In this document: positions 1-6,706 of the stretch, one piece after another
How the letters are laid out: each line of letters begins with the position of its first letter
How positions within the stretch are numbered: the stretch's first letter is position 1
From: JAMOQA01 sp964420365
Lineage (GTDB): Bacteria; Acidobacteriota; Polarisedimenticolia; J045
Assembly: GCA_964420365.1 (NCBI GenBank)
Contig: CAYQTA010000094.1
Coordinates: 1-64,000, forward strand
DNA: 64,000 nt
Direction of reading: 5' to 3'
Translations under genes and position numbers: made by a program
Notes under the pieces: generated by a model
The model's input: the letters and a program-made list of their open reading frames with translations, nothing else
Told to the model about the DNA's origin: nothing
The model's database searches: none

Positions 1-73
1 AGGGGCTGAATCTGCAAGGCCCCCACAGCCAGGGTCCCCCAGTGCAAGGAATCCGGCCCCGCCGGCCCCGAGA

Positions 74-150
74 CTTGCATTCTCGGGCCCTGGACCGCGC
101 TTTCCTTGCACCAGGCGGCCCACGACTCGGCCGGCTTGCACCAGGGGCGT
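74..150. repeat. short degenerate direct repeat, about 30-bp period
   Basis: CTTGCA recurs at 74, 105 and 135, and the last two copies extend to CTTGCACCAGG. Inverse copies (TGCAAGG) lie near 13 and 43. The spacing is close to 30 bp. The sequence runs directly into the longer repeat that follows. The array may begin upstream of the window. No coding frame here looks like protein. Confidence 0.4.
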
Positions 151-377
151 CTCGATGCTTCTCAGTGCGACGAGGTCGCAGCAGCCACTCCGGTTCGGTG
201 GGAAGGACCGGAGACAGGCGATGCTTCCCCGTGCGCGAGACCGCACCAGCCGTTCAGGCTCGGCGCGAACTGGCGGCGGCAGGTGATGCTTCCCGGGACG
301 TGGTCGCTGCAATCGTTCGGGGTCAGCGCGAAGGACCAGCGGCAGGCTACGCTCCCGGTGCGACGAGATCGGACGAG
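151..377. repeat. degenerate tandem repeat, about 65-bp period
   Basis: GATGCTTC is found at 154, 220 and 285, and a decayed fourth copy (ACGCTCCCGG) near 349. Units are 64-66 bp and share a start like GATGCTTCCC.GTGCGACGAG, a GTTCGG/GCGCGAA middle and an end like GCGGCAGGC. Small hairpins recur at equivalent places, for example GCGAC-GAG-GTCGC in the first unit and GTTC...GAAC in the second. Open frames crossing it are arginine- and proline-rich and match no family I know. Function unknown. Confidence 0.55.
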
Positions 378-501
378 CGGCGAGCGCCCCACCGTCCAAC
401 CCCGTGCCTGGCCGACGGGGCTCACACGCGGACGACCCGGGGCCCCAGGTGGCCGACCCGGGCCCGCCGCGCGGACGACCTGCGCCCTCCGGTACCTTTC
501 A

Positions 502-649
502 TGGTGTAGCGAAGCTTTCAGGAGGCAAACGCGCGCCGAAAGCCAACTGTCCAGGATCATGCGAAAAAGTTCGAAACGGGTTGCGGTGCCGCTCGGGGCA
601 CCCGTCGCCGACGCGGTTGGCGAGGCTGCCTGAAAGCTTCGCTACACCA
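502..649. mobile_element. 148-bp element with 21-bp perfect terminal inverted repeats (MITE/REP-like)
   Basis: The left end (502-522, starting TGGTGTAGCGAAGC) and right end (629-649) are exact reverse complements over 21 bp. The 106 bp between them has no convincing gene but contains a GGTGCC/GGCACC hairpin. It lies between the tandem repeat and a tRNA gene. I see no clear target-site duplication. Alternatives are a non-mobile large hairpin or a repetitive extragenic palindrome pair. Confidence 0.45.
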
Positions 650-658
650 CGGGCCGGG

Positions 659-687
659 TTGGCATCCCGGCCGGCGCCCGCTAGAAT
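659..687 (+). promoter_or_regulatory. promoter of the tRNA-Thr gene
   Basis: TTGGCA (659-664) and TAGAAT (682-687) are separated by exactly 17 bp, a good sigma-70-type match. Transcription would start near 694, about 26 bases before the mature tRNA 5' end. Confidence 0.65.
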
Positions 688-719
688 CCCGCCGCCGGTC
701 GTCCGGGACCGGCCCGGGA

Positions 720-794
720 GCCAGAGTAGCTCAGCGGCAGAGCAGCTGATTCGTAATCAGCAGGTCGCCGGTTCGATCCCGGCCTCTGGCTCCA
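720..794 (+). tRNA. tRNA-Thr, anticodon CGT
   Basis: A full cloverleaf can be drawn: acceptor GCCAGAG/CTCTGGC, D arm GCTC...GAGC, anticodon stem GCTGA/TCAGC with loop TTCGTAA (anticodon CGT at 752-754), and T arm GCCGG-TTCGATC-CCGGC. The 3' CCA is encoded (792-794). It decodes ACG, a frequent threonine codon at this GC content. It has its own promoter just upstream. Confidence 0.95.
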
Positions 795-985
795 GTTTTC
801 CTCGCGCCACAACCCACCACCGAATCAACATCAACGAGCACTCGGCGCCGTGCTCCCGGGTCTACCCGGCCTCCGCCGGACGGGCTTGCACTCGACGTCC
901 CGGTCGAGGAAATCGGGGATCGGAGGGAAACCACCATGCCGTGGTACAACTGGGGGCGAGCGTCGCGGCGATGGAGGACGCGGTG

Positions 986-1723
986 ATGGGCGAAGAGAGC
1001 AAGAAGCAGGGATGCGTGCAGCCGGCGAAGGGGCCGCTGGTGGGGCCCGGGGCCGGCGACAACGCGGAGGCCGGCGGGGCCGGCGGAGACGAGGCCGCGC
1101 GCGCGGGCGCGGCGGAGGAGGCGGCGATGGTGACGGCAAGGGTCGGGCGCGAGGCCATCGACTTCGAGGCGAACGCGTACGTGGAGGGCGAGGGGTTCCG
1201 CACGGTGAAACTCTCCGACTACCGGGGCAGGTGGATCGTCCTCTGCTTCTACCCGGGCGACTTCACCTTCGTCTGACCGACCGAGCTGGCGGCGGTCGCC
1301 GCCATTCATGACCAGTTGACGGCCCTCGACGTCCAGGTGCTCGCGGTCAGCGTCGACAGCCACTTCGTTCACAAGATCTGGCAGGAGGAGGAGCTCTCGA
1401 AGATGGTCGACGGGGGCGTCCCCTTCCCGATGCTGTCCGACGCGGGCGGCCGGATCGGTCGCGCCTACGGCGTGTACGACGAGGCGGCCGGCGTCGACAT
1501 CCGCGGGCGCTTCATCATCGACCCGGACTTCGTGATCCGGGCGTCGGAGATCCTGACGCCGGAGGTCGGGCGCAACCCGGTGGAGCTGCTGCGGCAGGTG
1601 AAGGCGTTCCGGCACGTCGTCGCCACCGGGGAGGTGACGCCCTCCGGCTGGGAGCCGGGCCGGCCGACCCTCGTCCCCGGCCCCGACCTCGTCGGCAGGG
1701 TCTGGCAGGCCTGGAAGCCCTGA
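986..1723 (+). CDS. selenocysteine-containing peroxiredoxin (in-frame TGA at 1274-1276 read as Sec)
   Basis: This is a thiol/selenol peroxidase of the AhpC/Prx family that reduces H2O2 or organic peroxides. The family signature PxDFTFVCPTE appears as PGDFTFV-TGA-PTE, so the peroxidatic residue (position 97) is encoded by TGA. Downstream the frame stays a clean peroxiredoxin: AVSVDS, VPFPMLSD, and the active-site Arg in IRGRFIIDPD. A SECIS-like hairpin follows at 1287-1304. The usual resolving-Cys site (VCP) is VTP, and the only other cysteines are at residues 10 and 87, so recycling would differ from typical 2-Cys enzymes. The start at 986 has GGAGG 8 bases upstream; ATG 971 is an alternative. 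The first 50 residues are a low-complexity Gly/Ala extension. Total is 245 residues counting Sec. A recent nonsense mutation is the alternative but fits poorly. Confidence 0.88.
1287..1304 (+). promoter_or_regulatory. bacterial SECIS element
   Basis: A perfect 7-bp stem (TGGCGGC/GCCGCCA) closes a GGTC tetraloop whose first G lies 18 bases after the TGA. Bacterial SECIS hairpins place a G-containing apical loop about 16-37 bases after UGA, and the E. coli fdhF loop also carries GGUC. The hairpin sits inside the coding sequence, as expected for SelB-dependent decoding. Confidence 0.75.
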
Positions 1724-1729
1724 CGGGCA

Positions 1730-1747
1730 GGGGGGAACCGGCCCCCC
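1730..1747 (+). terminator. GC hairpin after the peroxiredoxin gene
   Basis: Six G (1730-1735) and six C (1742-1747) form a 6-bp stem with a 6-base loop, 7 bases after the stop codon. No T-run follows, so this is only a weak terminator or an RNA 3' stabiliser. Confidence 0.3.
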
Positions 1748-1832
1748 GGAACGCTCCGCGCAGGCTTCCCGGGACCGGGTTCTCCCTTCGCCGGCGGCGG
1801 AGAAAAAGGGCGGCTTCTCCCCTGCCGGGGGC

Positions 1833-1860
1833 TTGACCCCGGCGGAAAATGTCGTATCAT
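1833..1860 (+). promoter_or_regulatory. promoter of the SAM-riboswitch operon
   Basis: TTGACC (1833-1838) and TATCAT (1855-1860) are spaced by 16 bp. Transcription would start at about 1867, at the 5' edge of the first riboswitch P1 stem, exactly where an aptamer at the mRNA 5' end would begin. Confidence 0.65.
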
Positions 1861-1865
1861 TAGTG

Positions 1866-1923
1866 GTGCGCCGATTTGATCGTCAGCTTGCGGGCGCGTT
1901 AGAAGTGCGGCTAAAGCGACGAG
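1866..1923 (+). ncRNA. SAM-II riboswitch aptamer, copy 1
   Basis: The order of elements matches the SAM-II pseudoknot aptamer: P1 5' strand GCGCC (1868-1872), conserved GATTTGAT, a CTTGC segment (1887-1891), P1 3' strand GGCGC (1893-1897), an A-rich linker and the conserved GCTAAAG (1910-1916). A second stem, TCGTC (1880-1884) with GACGA (1918-1922), closes the pseudoknot. The second copy downstream keeps both stems with different bases, so covariation supports the fold. This is recognition by consensus, not a covariance-model score. Confidence 0.8.
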
Positions 1924-1951
1924 ACGGAATCCGCTCCCCGGAATCGCTCGT

Positions 1952-1976
1952 CCCGGCGCCGCGCGCCGGGTTTTCT
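1952..1976 (+). terminator. intrinsic terminator-like hairpin between the two riboswitches
   Basis: CCCGGCG (1952-1958) pairs with CGCCGGG (1964-1970) around a 5-base loop and is followed by TTTTCT. It is nested in a larger helix in which 1935-1943 pairs with 1980-1988. It could stop transcription when copy 1 is in one state, or simply be part of its expression platform. Confidence 0.5.
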
Positions 1977-2002
1977 GCGTTCCGGGGACGGAGGAAGGAA
2001 AC

Positions 2003-2061
2003 ATCGCCGATTTGATCTGACAGCTTGCAGGGCGATTCACAAGTACTGCTAAAGCGTCAGC
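2003..2061 (+). ncRNA. SAM-II riboswitch aptamer, copy 2
   Basis: P1 is TCGCC (2004-2008) with GGCGA (2031-2035). The conserved GATTTGAT, CTTGCA and GCTAAAG (2048-2054) are all present. The pseudoknot helix is CTGAC (2017-2021) with GTCAG (2056-2060). Compared with copy 1 the P1 outer pair changes from G-C to T-A and the second helix changes at several positions while pairing is kept. It lies 60 bases before the ATG of the first gene. Confidence 0.85.
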
Positions 2062-2064
2062 CGG

Positions 2065-2116
2065 CCTCCGCTTCCCCCGGGGCCCGCTGATCGCCGCGGA
2101 CGGGGGAAGGAGGAGG
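2065..2116 (+). promoter_or_regulatory. Shine-Dalgarno-sequestering hairpin (expression platform)
   Basis: CTTCCCCCG (2071-2079) pairs with CGGGGGAAG (2101-2109), and CCTCC (2065-2069) can continue the helix with GGAGG (2112-2116), the ribosome binding site for the ATG at 2121. Copy 1 has an equivalent helix next to a GGAGGAAGG at 1990-1998, so aptamer plus platform appear to have been duplicated as a unit. Confidence 0.55.
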
Positions 2117-2120
2117 CACG

Positions 2121-3569
2121 ATGGCAACGCGTTCTCGCGGGCGCATCCACCTGCTGCGCCGTCTCGGGCTCTACGGTCTCGACCACCTCGACGTCGTCGT
2201 CCTGGCGGCGCTCGCCGACGAGCGTCCGCTCCTGCTGGTCGGCCCCCACGGGACGGCGAAGTCCGAGCTGCTCAACTCGCTGGCGCGGGAGCTCGGGCTC
2301 CGGCACCGCCACTACAACGCCAGCCTGCTCAGCTTCGACGACCTGGTCGGCTACCCGGTGCCCGACCGGGAGACCGGCCGGATGGAGTTCCTCGAGACCC
2401 CCGCCGCGATCTGGGGCGCGCAGTCGGTCTTCCTCGACGAGATCTCGCGCTGCCGCCCCGAGACGGCGAACAAGCTCTTCTCGATCGTCCACGAGGCCCG
2501 GGTCCAGGGGCTCGAGCTTCCCGACCTGCGCTACCGCTGGGCCGCGATGAACCCGCCCGTCACCGACGAGGACGACGATGGCGGGGACGCCCCCCCGGAC
2601 GACCCGTACCTGGGGTCGGTTCCCCTCGACCCGGCGCTGGCCGACCGCTTCGCGTGGGTGGTCGAGGTTCCCTCGCTGACCGACCTGTCGGTGGCGGCCC
2701 GGCGCGACGTGATCGCGCGGGGCGGCGAGCGGTCCCCGCGGGGTCCCGGCCTCGTCCGGCTCGTGGAGGAGACCCGCGCGGCCTTCGCCGGCCTCGGCGC
2801 GGCCGAGCGGAGCTGGGCGGTCTCCCTCGTCGAGGCGGTGATCGATCCGCTCCGGGAGGCGAACCTGCCGATCTCCGGCCGGCGCGCGGTCTTCCTGCGG
2901 GACTCGATCCTCTGGGCCCTCGCGGCGGGTCGCACGCTCCGCGCCCGCACGTCCCTGGCGGACGCGGCGATGGTCGCCCTCACCCATGGCCTGCCCCAGC
3001 GGGCCCAGGGGCGGAAGATCCGCCCCGCGGTGATCCGGGCGATCCACCGCTCGGCGGTCGAGGTCGCCGGCGAGCCGGGCGACTCGCTCCTCCGGGCGAT
3101 CCGGGCGGAGAAGGACCCGGTCCGGCGGATCGCCCTCGCCCTCGAGGCGCCCCCGACCGCCCTCGACCGGGGGACGGTCTCCCGGCTGGTCAGCGACGCC
3201 CTCGCCGGCCTCCCGAAGCCGCGGCGGTGGGCGCTGTCGCTGCTTCTCCTGCGCCATCCCGGGGTCCGGCGCCTCGACGCGCCCACCCTCGAGCTCCTCG
3301 CCCAGCCGATGGAGAAGCTCGCCGCGCTGGGGTCGGAGCGAGAGCTCAACGTCCGGGCCAACTCGTCCCGTTCCCGCACCTGGAACGACGTGCTCGCGGC
3401 GATCGGCGACCTCGAGGCGGAAGGCGACCCCGATGCCGACCTGGTGGGCAACCTCCTCTACGCCCTGTTCGCGATCGAGGAGGAGACGTTCGAGCCCGCA
3501 CGGGTGATCGCCGCCTTCCGCGAGTGGCGGGACCTCCTCGAGAGCGGCGAGGCGAGGAACGCGGCATGA
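2121..3569 (+). CDS. MoxR-family AAA+ ATPase
   Basis: 482-residue AAA+ ATPase of the MoxR/RavA type, which works as a chaperone-like remodeller with VWA-domain partners. Walker A GPHGTAKS is at 41-48, Walker B VFLDE at 103-107 with the following arginines, and sensor 1 MNPP at about 143-146. The C-terminal half is an alpha-helical lid region plus an extra Arg/Leu-rich domain. It is the first gene after the tandem SAM-II riboswitches. Its TGA overlaps the ATG of the next gene, and a metallopeptidase/VWA protein follows two genes on, the classical MoxR-VWA pairing. The substrate cannot be read from sequence. ATPase family confident; role in SAM metabolism is only inferred. Confidence 0.9.
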   Translation: MATRSRGRIHLLRRLGLYGLDHLDVVVLAALADERPLLLVGPHGTAKSELLNSLARELGLRHRHYNASLLSFDDLVGYPVPDRETGRMEFLETPAAIWGAQSVFLDEISRCRPETANKLFSIVHEARVQGLELPDLRYRWAAMNPPVTDEDDDGGDAPPDDPYLGSVPLDPALADRFAWVVEVPSLTDLSVAARRDVIARGGERSPRGPGLVRLVEETRAAFAGLGAAERSWAVSLVEAVIDPLREANLPISGRRAVFLRDSILWALAAGRTLRARTSLADAAMVALTHGLPQRAQGRKIRPAVIRAIHRSAVEVAGEPGDSLLRAIRAEKDPVRRIALALEAPPTALDRGTVSRLVSDALAGLPKPRRWALSLLLLRHPGVRRLDAPTLELLAQPMEKLAALGSERELNVRANSSRSRTWNDVLAAIGDLEAEGDPDADLVGNLLYALFAIEEETFEPARVIAAFREWRDLLESGEARNAA

Positions 3570-4111
3570 ACGCCCGGAGCGAGGAGCAGCGCGGCGCGCG
3601 GCAGCTCCACAACATGTCGGCGCCGCCCCGGATGACGATCGTCATCCGCCCGCTCTCCCCACCCGCGGACCGCGCGGTGCCTCCCCGGCCGCGGGCCATC
3701 GGCTCGGTCGACTTCGCGGCGATCTACCGGCGCGGGGCGGCCGCCGGGAGATGGCGCCGGTCGGCCGACCCCCTGGAGCGGCTGGCCCTGGTCGCGGAGG
3801 CCGTGGCGGGAATCGCCTCCCCCCGGCGTCGACACCGCCCCCTCGAGGAGGAGATCGTCGACCGGATCGCCCGCGCCGCCGCTCACCTCGACCCCGTCGA
3901 GCTGGGGCTGCCGGCGGTCGCCGTCCTCGCCCGCCGCGGAACGGCGGACGACTCCCGCCCGGTGGAGGACCCGCGGGTGGCGGTCTGCCTGCTCACGCGC
4001 CTCTCCGGCGCGCTGTTCGTCGCCCGCCGACGGCCCCACGCGCCTCCAAGGCACCTGCTCGAGCGGCCGGCGGCCTTCGTCGCCATGGAGACCCGCCATG
4101 TCCACGCCTGA
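3566..4111 (+). CDS. hypothetical protein between MoxR ATPase and VWA protein
   Basis: 181 residues, recognised only by position and frame. It overlaps the MoxR gene by 4 bases (ATGA) and the following VWA gene by 14 bases, so translation is coupled. The N-terminus is Arg/Pro-rich; the middle is helical with Ala, Glu and Leu. No transmembrane segment, signal peptide or catalytic motif is visible. Its conserved place between an AAA ATPase and its VWA partner suggests a small adaptor, which is inference. Confidence 0.7.
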   Translation: MNARSEEQRGARQLHNMSAPPRMTIVIRPLSPPADRAVPPRPRAIGSVDFAAIYRRGAAAGRWRRSADPLERLALVAEAVAGIASPRRRHRPLEEEIVDRIARAAAHLDPVELGLPAVAVLARRGTADDSRPVEDPRVAVCLLTRLSGALFVARRRPHAPPRHLLERPAAFVAMETRHVHA

Positions 4112-5555
4112 CGCCCTCCGCGAGCGCGTCCTCGCGGCCCTGCCGGTGACCCACGAGATCTACTCGCGGGTCCTCGGCCTGCTCGACATCGAGCCGACCC
4201 GGGAGATCCCGTCCGCCGCCGTCACCCTCGGCAACCGCTCCGTCCTCCGGATCAACCCGGACTTCGTCGAGCGGCACTGCCGGACGGACGCCGCCCTGGC
4301 GATGCTCGTTCTCCACGAGCTGATGCACGTCCTGCTCGGGCACACCCGGCTCTACCCCCTGGTCGGCCAGGCGAGGAACATCGCCTTCGACGCGGTGATC
4401 AACGCGGACCTCTGCCGCCTCTTCCCGTCGCCGGAGCACACCGCCCTCTTTCGCGAGATCTACGACGAGAGCCGCCTCCCCGAGGCCCTCCTCCGGCCGC
4501 CCCGCGGCTGGAGCTCGGGCAGGCCGGAGTGGATCCTGCCCGGCCGGGCCGGCGAGGTGCACCGGGCGCTCTACGAGGGGGAAGGCGTGACGACGGGAGA
4601 ACTCCTGCGGCTCGTCGAGGAGTACCTCGCCGGCGACGAGGCCGCCGGGAGCGCGCCCCCGGAACGGCGGGACGCCCCCGCCGACGCGCGTCCCGACGGG
4701 AGCGCCGGCCCGGAACAGGAAGAGGGCGATCGGACGGCCGGCGGCAACGGCCGGGCCGCCGGGGACGTCCGTCCCGTCGACCCGGACCGGCTCCTCGGCA
4801 ACCACCGGGACGAGCCCGGCACGCCGCCCCCCGACGTCCTCCGGGAGATCCGCGAGATCGTCGCGCGCTGGCCCCGGGAGAAGCTCCGCTCGGGCCGGGA
4901 CCTGGGCGGGGCCCGAGAAGCGCATCGCATCCGGCTCGCGCCGTCCGCCCCCGCCCGGGCCGTCGCGACCCTGCGCCGCGCGATCCTGTCGGTCGCCCGG
5001 GAAGCGGACGCCCTCTCCCGGGCGCGTCGGCCCGGGACGGAGGAACGGTCCGCCCTCCTGCCCTGGCGCTCGCGCCGGGACCGGCGGGGACTCGTCCTCG
5101 AGGCGGCGGGGCGGGAGCCGGCGCTCTGGACCGCGCCCCTGGCTTCCCGGGGCTCCACCCGGCTCTCCCGCACCCACGTCTACGTGGACGTCTCCGGAAG
5201 CATGTTCGAGGTCCTGCCCCTGCTGTACCGGGCGCTCCTGCCCCTCGCCCCCCTGCTCGAGCCGCGCGTGTTTCTCTTCAGCACCGTGGTGCACGAGGCC
5301 CCCCTCCGGGCCCTGCGCCGCGGGGACTTCCTCTCGACCGGCGGCACGGAGATCGCCTGCGTCACGGCCCACGCGCTCGAACACCGGGTCGACGGCGCGG
5401 TGATCGTCACCGACGGCTGGGTCGGTGACGTCCCCGAGGAGCACCGGGCGAGGCTTCGGCGGCGACGGCTGGCCGCCGTGGTCACGGCCTCGGGGGACCC
5501 GTCATTCGCCCGCCAGCTGAACGCCCGCGCCTTCATCCTGCCACCCCTCTCCTGA
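4098..5555 (+). CDS. metallopeptidase-like/VWA domain protein (DUF2201 type)
   Basis: 485 residues. The N-terminal region carries HELMH at 73-77 within HELMHVLLGH and a downstream NIAFDAVINAD, the pattern of the putative metallopeptidase domain found in DUF2201 proteins. A charged, probably disordered linker (about 180-300) follows. The C-terminal VWA-like domain has a MIDAS start DVSGS at 364-368, a threonine in STGGTEI and a late TDG (VIVTDGWVG). This is the expected partner of the upstream MoxR ATPase. Whether the HExxH is an active protease is unknown; a third zinc ligand is not obvious to me. 29 bp separate it from the SAM synthetase gene. Confidence 0.85.
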   Translation: MSTPDALRERVLAALPVTHEIYSRVLGLLDIEPTREIPSAAVTLGNRSVLRINPDFVERHCRTDAALAMLVLHELMHVLLGHTRLYPLVGQARNIAFDAVINADLCRLFPSPEHTALFREIYDESRLPEALLRPPRGWSSGRPEWILPGRAGEVHRALYEGEGVTTGELLRLVEEYLAGDEAAGSAPPERRDAPADARPDGSAGPEQEEGDRTAGGNGRAAGDVRPVDPDRLLGNHRDEPGTPPPDVLREIREIVARWPREKLRSGRDLGGAREAHRIRLAPSAPARAVATLRRAILSVAREADALSRARRPGTEERSALLPWRSRRDRRGLVLEAAGREPALWTAPLASRGSTRLSRTHVYVDVSGSMFEVLPLLYRALLPLAPLLEPRVFLFSTVVHEAPLRALRRGDFLSTGGTEIACVTAHALEHRVDGAVIVTDGWVGDVPEEHRARLRRRRLAAVVTASGDPSFARQLNARAFILPPLS

Positions 5556-5584
5556 ACCGGGGCACACCCCGTGGAGGAATCGCC

Positions 5585-6706
5585 ATGAAGTCCGTTCCCA
5601 CCGTCCGCGAGAGCGCCGAGCACGTGTTGCCGGGCCATCCCGACAAGATCTGTGACGCCGCCGTCGACGCGATCGTCGAGGCGGTCCGCCGGACCGACCC
5701 GGGCGGCCAGTGCGGCCTCGAGGCCGCGTGCATCTTCGACTCGTTCTTCCTGACCGGCAGGATCGCGGCGGACCCCGCGACTCTCCAGTCCCTCGACCTC
5801 GAGGCGATCATCCGGGAGGCATGGGAGAGCGCCGGCTACGGCACCGACGCCGCCGGGTACACCTGGGGCCCGGTCGCGGACGACCTGCGGATCGCGACGC
5901 GCCTCTGCTTCGGGCCGTTCGAGCCCGGCGAGCGGGAAAACCGCCACCGGGCCGACGACCAGGCGATCTGCGTCGGATGGGCGTCCGACGATTCCACCAC
6001 CGGGCACCTGCCGCCGGCGGTCCACCTGGCCCGCCGGATCGCCCGGCGGCTCCACGAGCTCCGCGAGGAGGAAGGCCCCGGGGAGCTCGGCCCCGACGGC
6101 AAGGTGCTCGTCGAGGTCGAGCGGGGCCCCCGCGGCTGGACGCCCCTCCACGTCACGATCTCCCTGCACCACCACGAGAGGAGCGACTGGCTCCTGCTCC
6201 GCCGGATCGCGGAGCGGGCGGTGGAGGAATGCACCGCGGGGATGCCGACGCCGGAGATCCTCCTGAACGGCGCCGGGACGTTTCTCGCCGGCGGGCCCAA
6301 CGGGGACAACGGCCTTTCCGGGAAGAAGCTGGTGGTCGACGCCTACGGGGCGGGCGTCCCGATCGGTGGCGGCGCCTGGTCCGGCAAGGACCTGCGCAAG
6401 GTCGACCGGCTGGGCGGGATGCTGGCCCGGGAGCTGGCCCTCCGGGCCGTCCACGCCGGGCTCGCCGGCGAGGCCCGGGTCTCCCTGCTCTACAGCCCCG
6501 GGGGCGAGTCTCCCGAGCGCGTGGAGCCCGTCCTCGACGGGGTCTTCGTCGCGCCCGACGAGTTTCTCGCCCGCCTGGGGAACCCGCCCCTCGACAACCG
6601 GGGAACCTGGCAGCGCTACCGCGAGTGCCCGATCCCCCTGCCGGACCTGGCCCGCTGGGGCCACCAGCAGCCGGGCACTCCCTGGGAGGTCCGTCCCGGC
6701 CGGTGA
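5585..6706 (+). CDS. metK: S-adenosylmethionine synthetase (divergent MetK)
   Basis: 373 residues, close to the usual 380-400. It makes SAM from methionine and ATP. Family motifs are present: HPDKICD at 18-24, DDQAICVGWA for the methionine loop, GDNGLSGKK (240-248) and the P-loop-like GGGAWSGKD at 261-269. It differs from canonical MetK in places; for example the usual GLTGRK is GLSGKK, an Arg-to-Lys change at a residue that normally touches the triphosphate. GGAGG lies upstream of the ATG. It is the last gene of an operon whose leader carries two SAM-II riboswitches, so product feedback control is the simplest reading. Confidence 0.88.
   Translation: MKSVPTVRESAEHVLPGHPDKICDAAVDAIVEAVRRTDPGGQCGLEAACIFDSFFLTGRIAADPATLQSLDLEAIIREAWESAGYGTDAAGYTWGPVADDLRIATRLCFGPFEPGERENRHRADDQAICVGWASDDSTTGHLPPAVHLARRIARRLHELREEEGPGELGPDGKVLVEVERGPRGWTPLHVTISLHHHERSDWLLLRRIAERAVEECTAGMPTPEILLNGAGTFLAGGPNGDNGLSGKKLVVDAYGAGVPIGGGAWSGKDLRKVDRLGGMLARELALRAVHAGLAGEARVSLLYSPGGESPERVEPVLDGVFVAPDEFLARLGNPPLDNRGTWQRYRECPIPLPDLARWGHQQPGTPWEVRPGR

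Noticed and set aside
42..633. Overlapping open frames of 132-175 codons in the first 650 bases
   Set aside because: They run across tandem repeats, are Arg/Pro-rich, lack ribosome binding sites and resemble no protein family. They are a by-product of the GC content.
1..720. CRISPR array
   Set aside because: Repeats are imperfect, about 65 bp with no distinct unique spacers, and no cas gene is nearby.
404..985. Long N-terminal extension of the peroxiredoxin reading frame back to 404
   Set aside because: It would read through the inverted-repeat element and the tRNA gene. The start at 986 has its own GGAGG.
986..1276. Peroxiredoxin as a pseudogene split by a premature TGA
   Set aside because: The TGA falls exactly on the peroxidatic Cys codon, the frame after it is fully conserved, and a SECIS-like hairpin follows. 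A random nonsense mutation would not predict any of these.
1869..2056. Simple duplicated DNA segment rather than riboswitches
   Set aside because: The two copies differ at many bases but keep both helices by paired changes and keep the SAM-II core, which a plain duplication would not explain.
2049..3257. Long minus-strand open frame opposite the MoxR gene
   Set aside because: It is antisense to a clear AAA+ ATPase with all catalytic motifs and has a charged low-complexity composition. The same reasoning removes the many other opposite-strand frames in the window.
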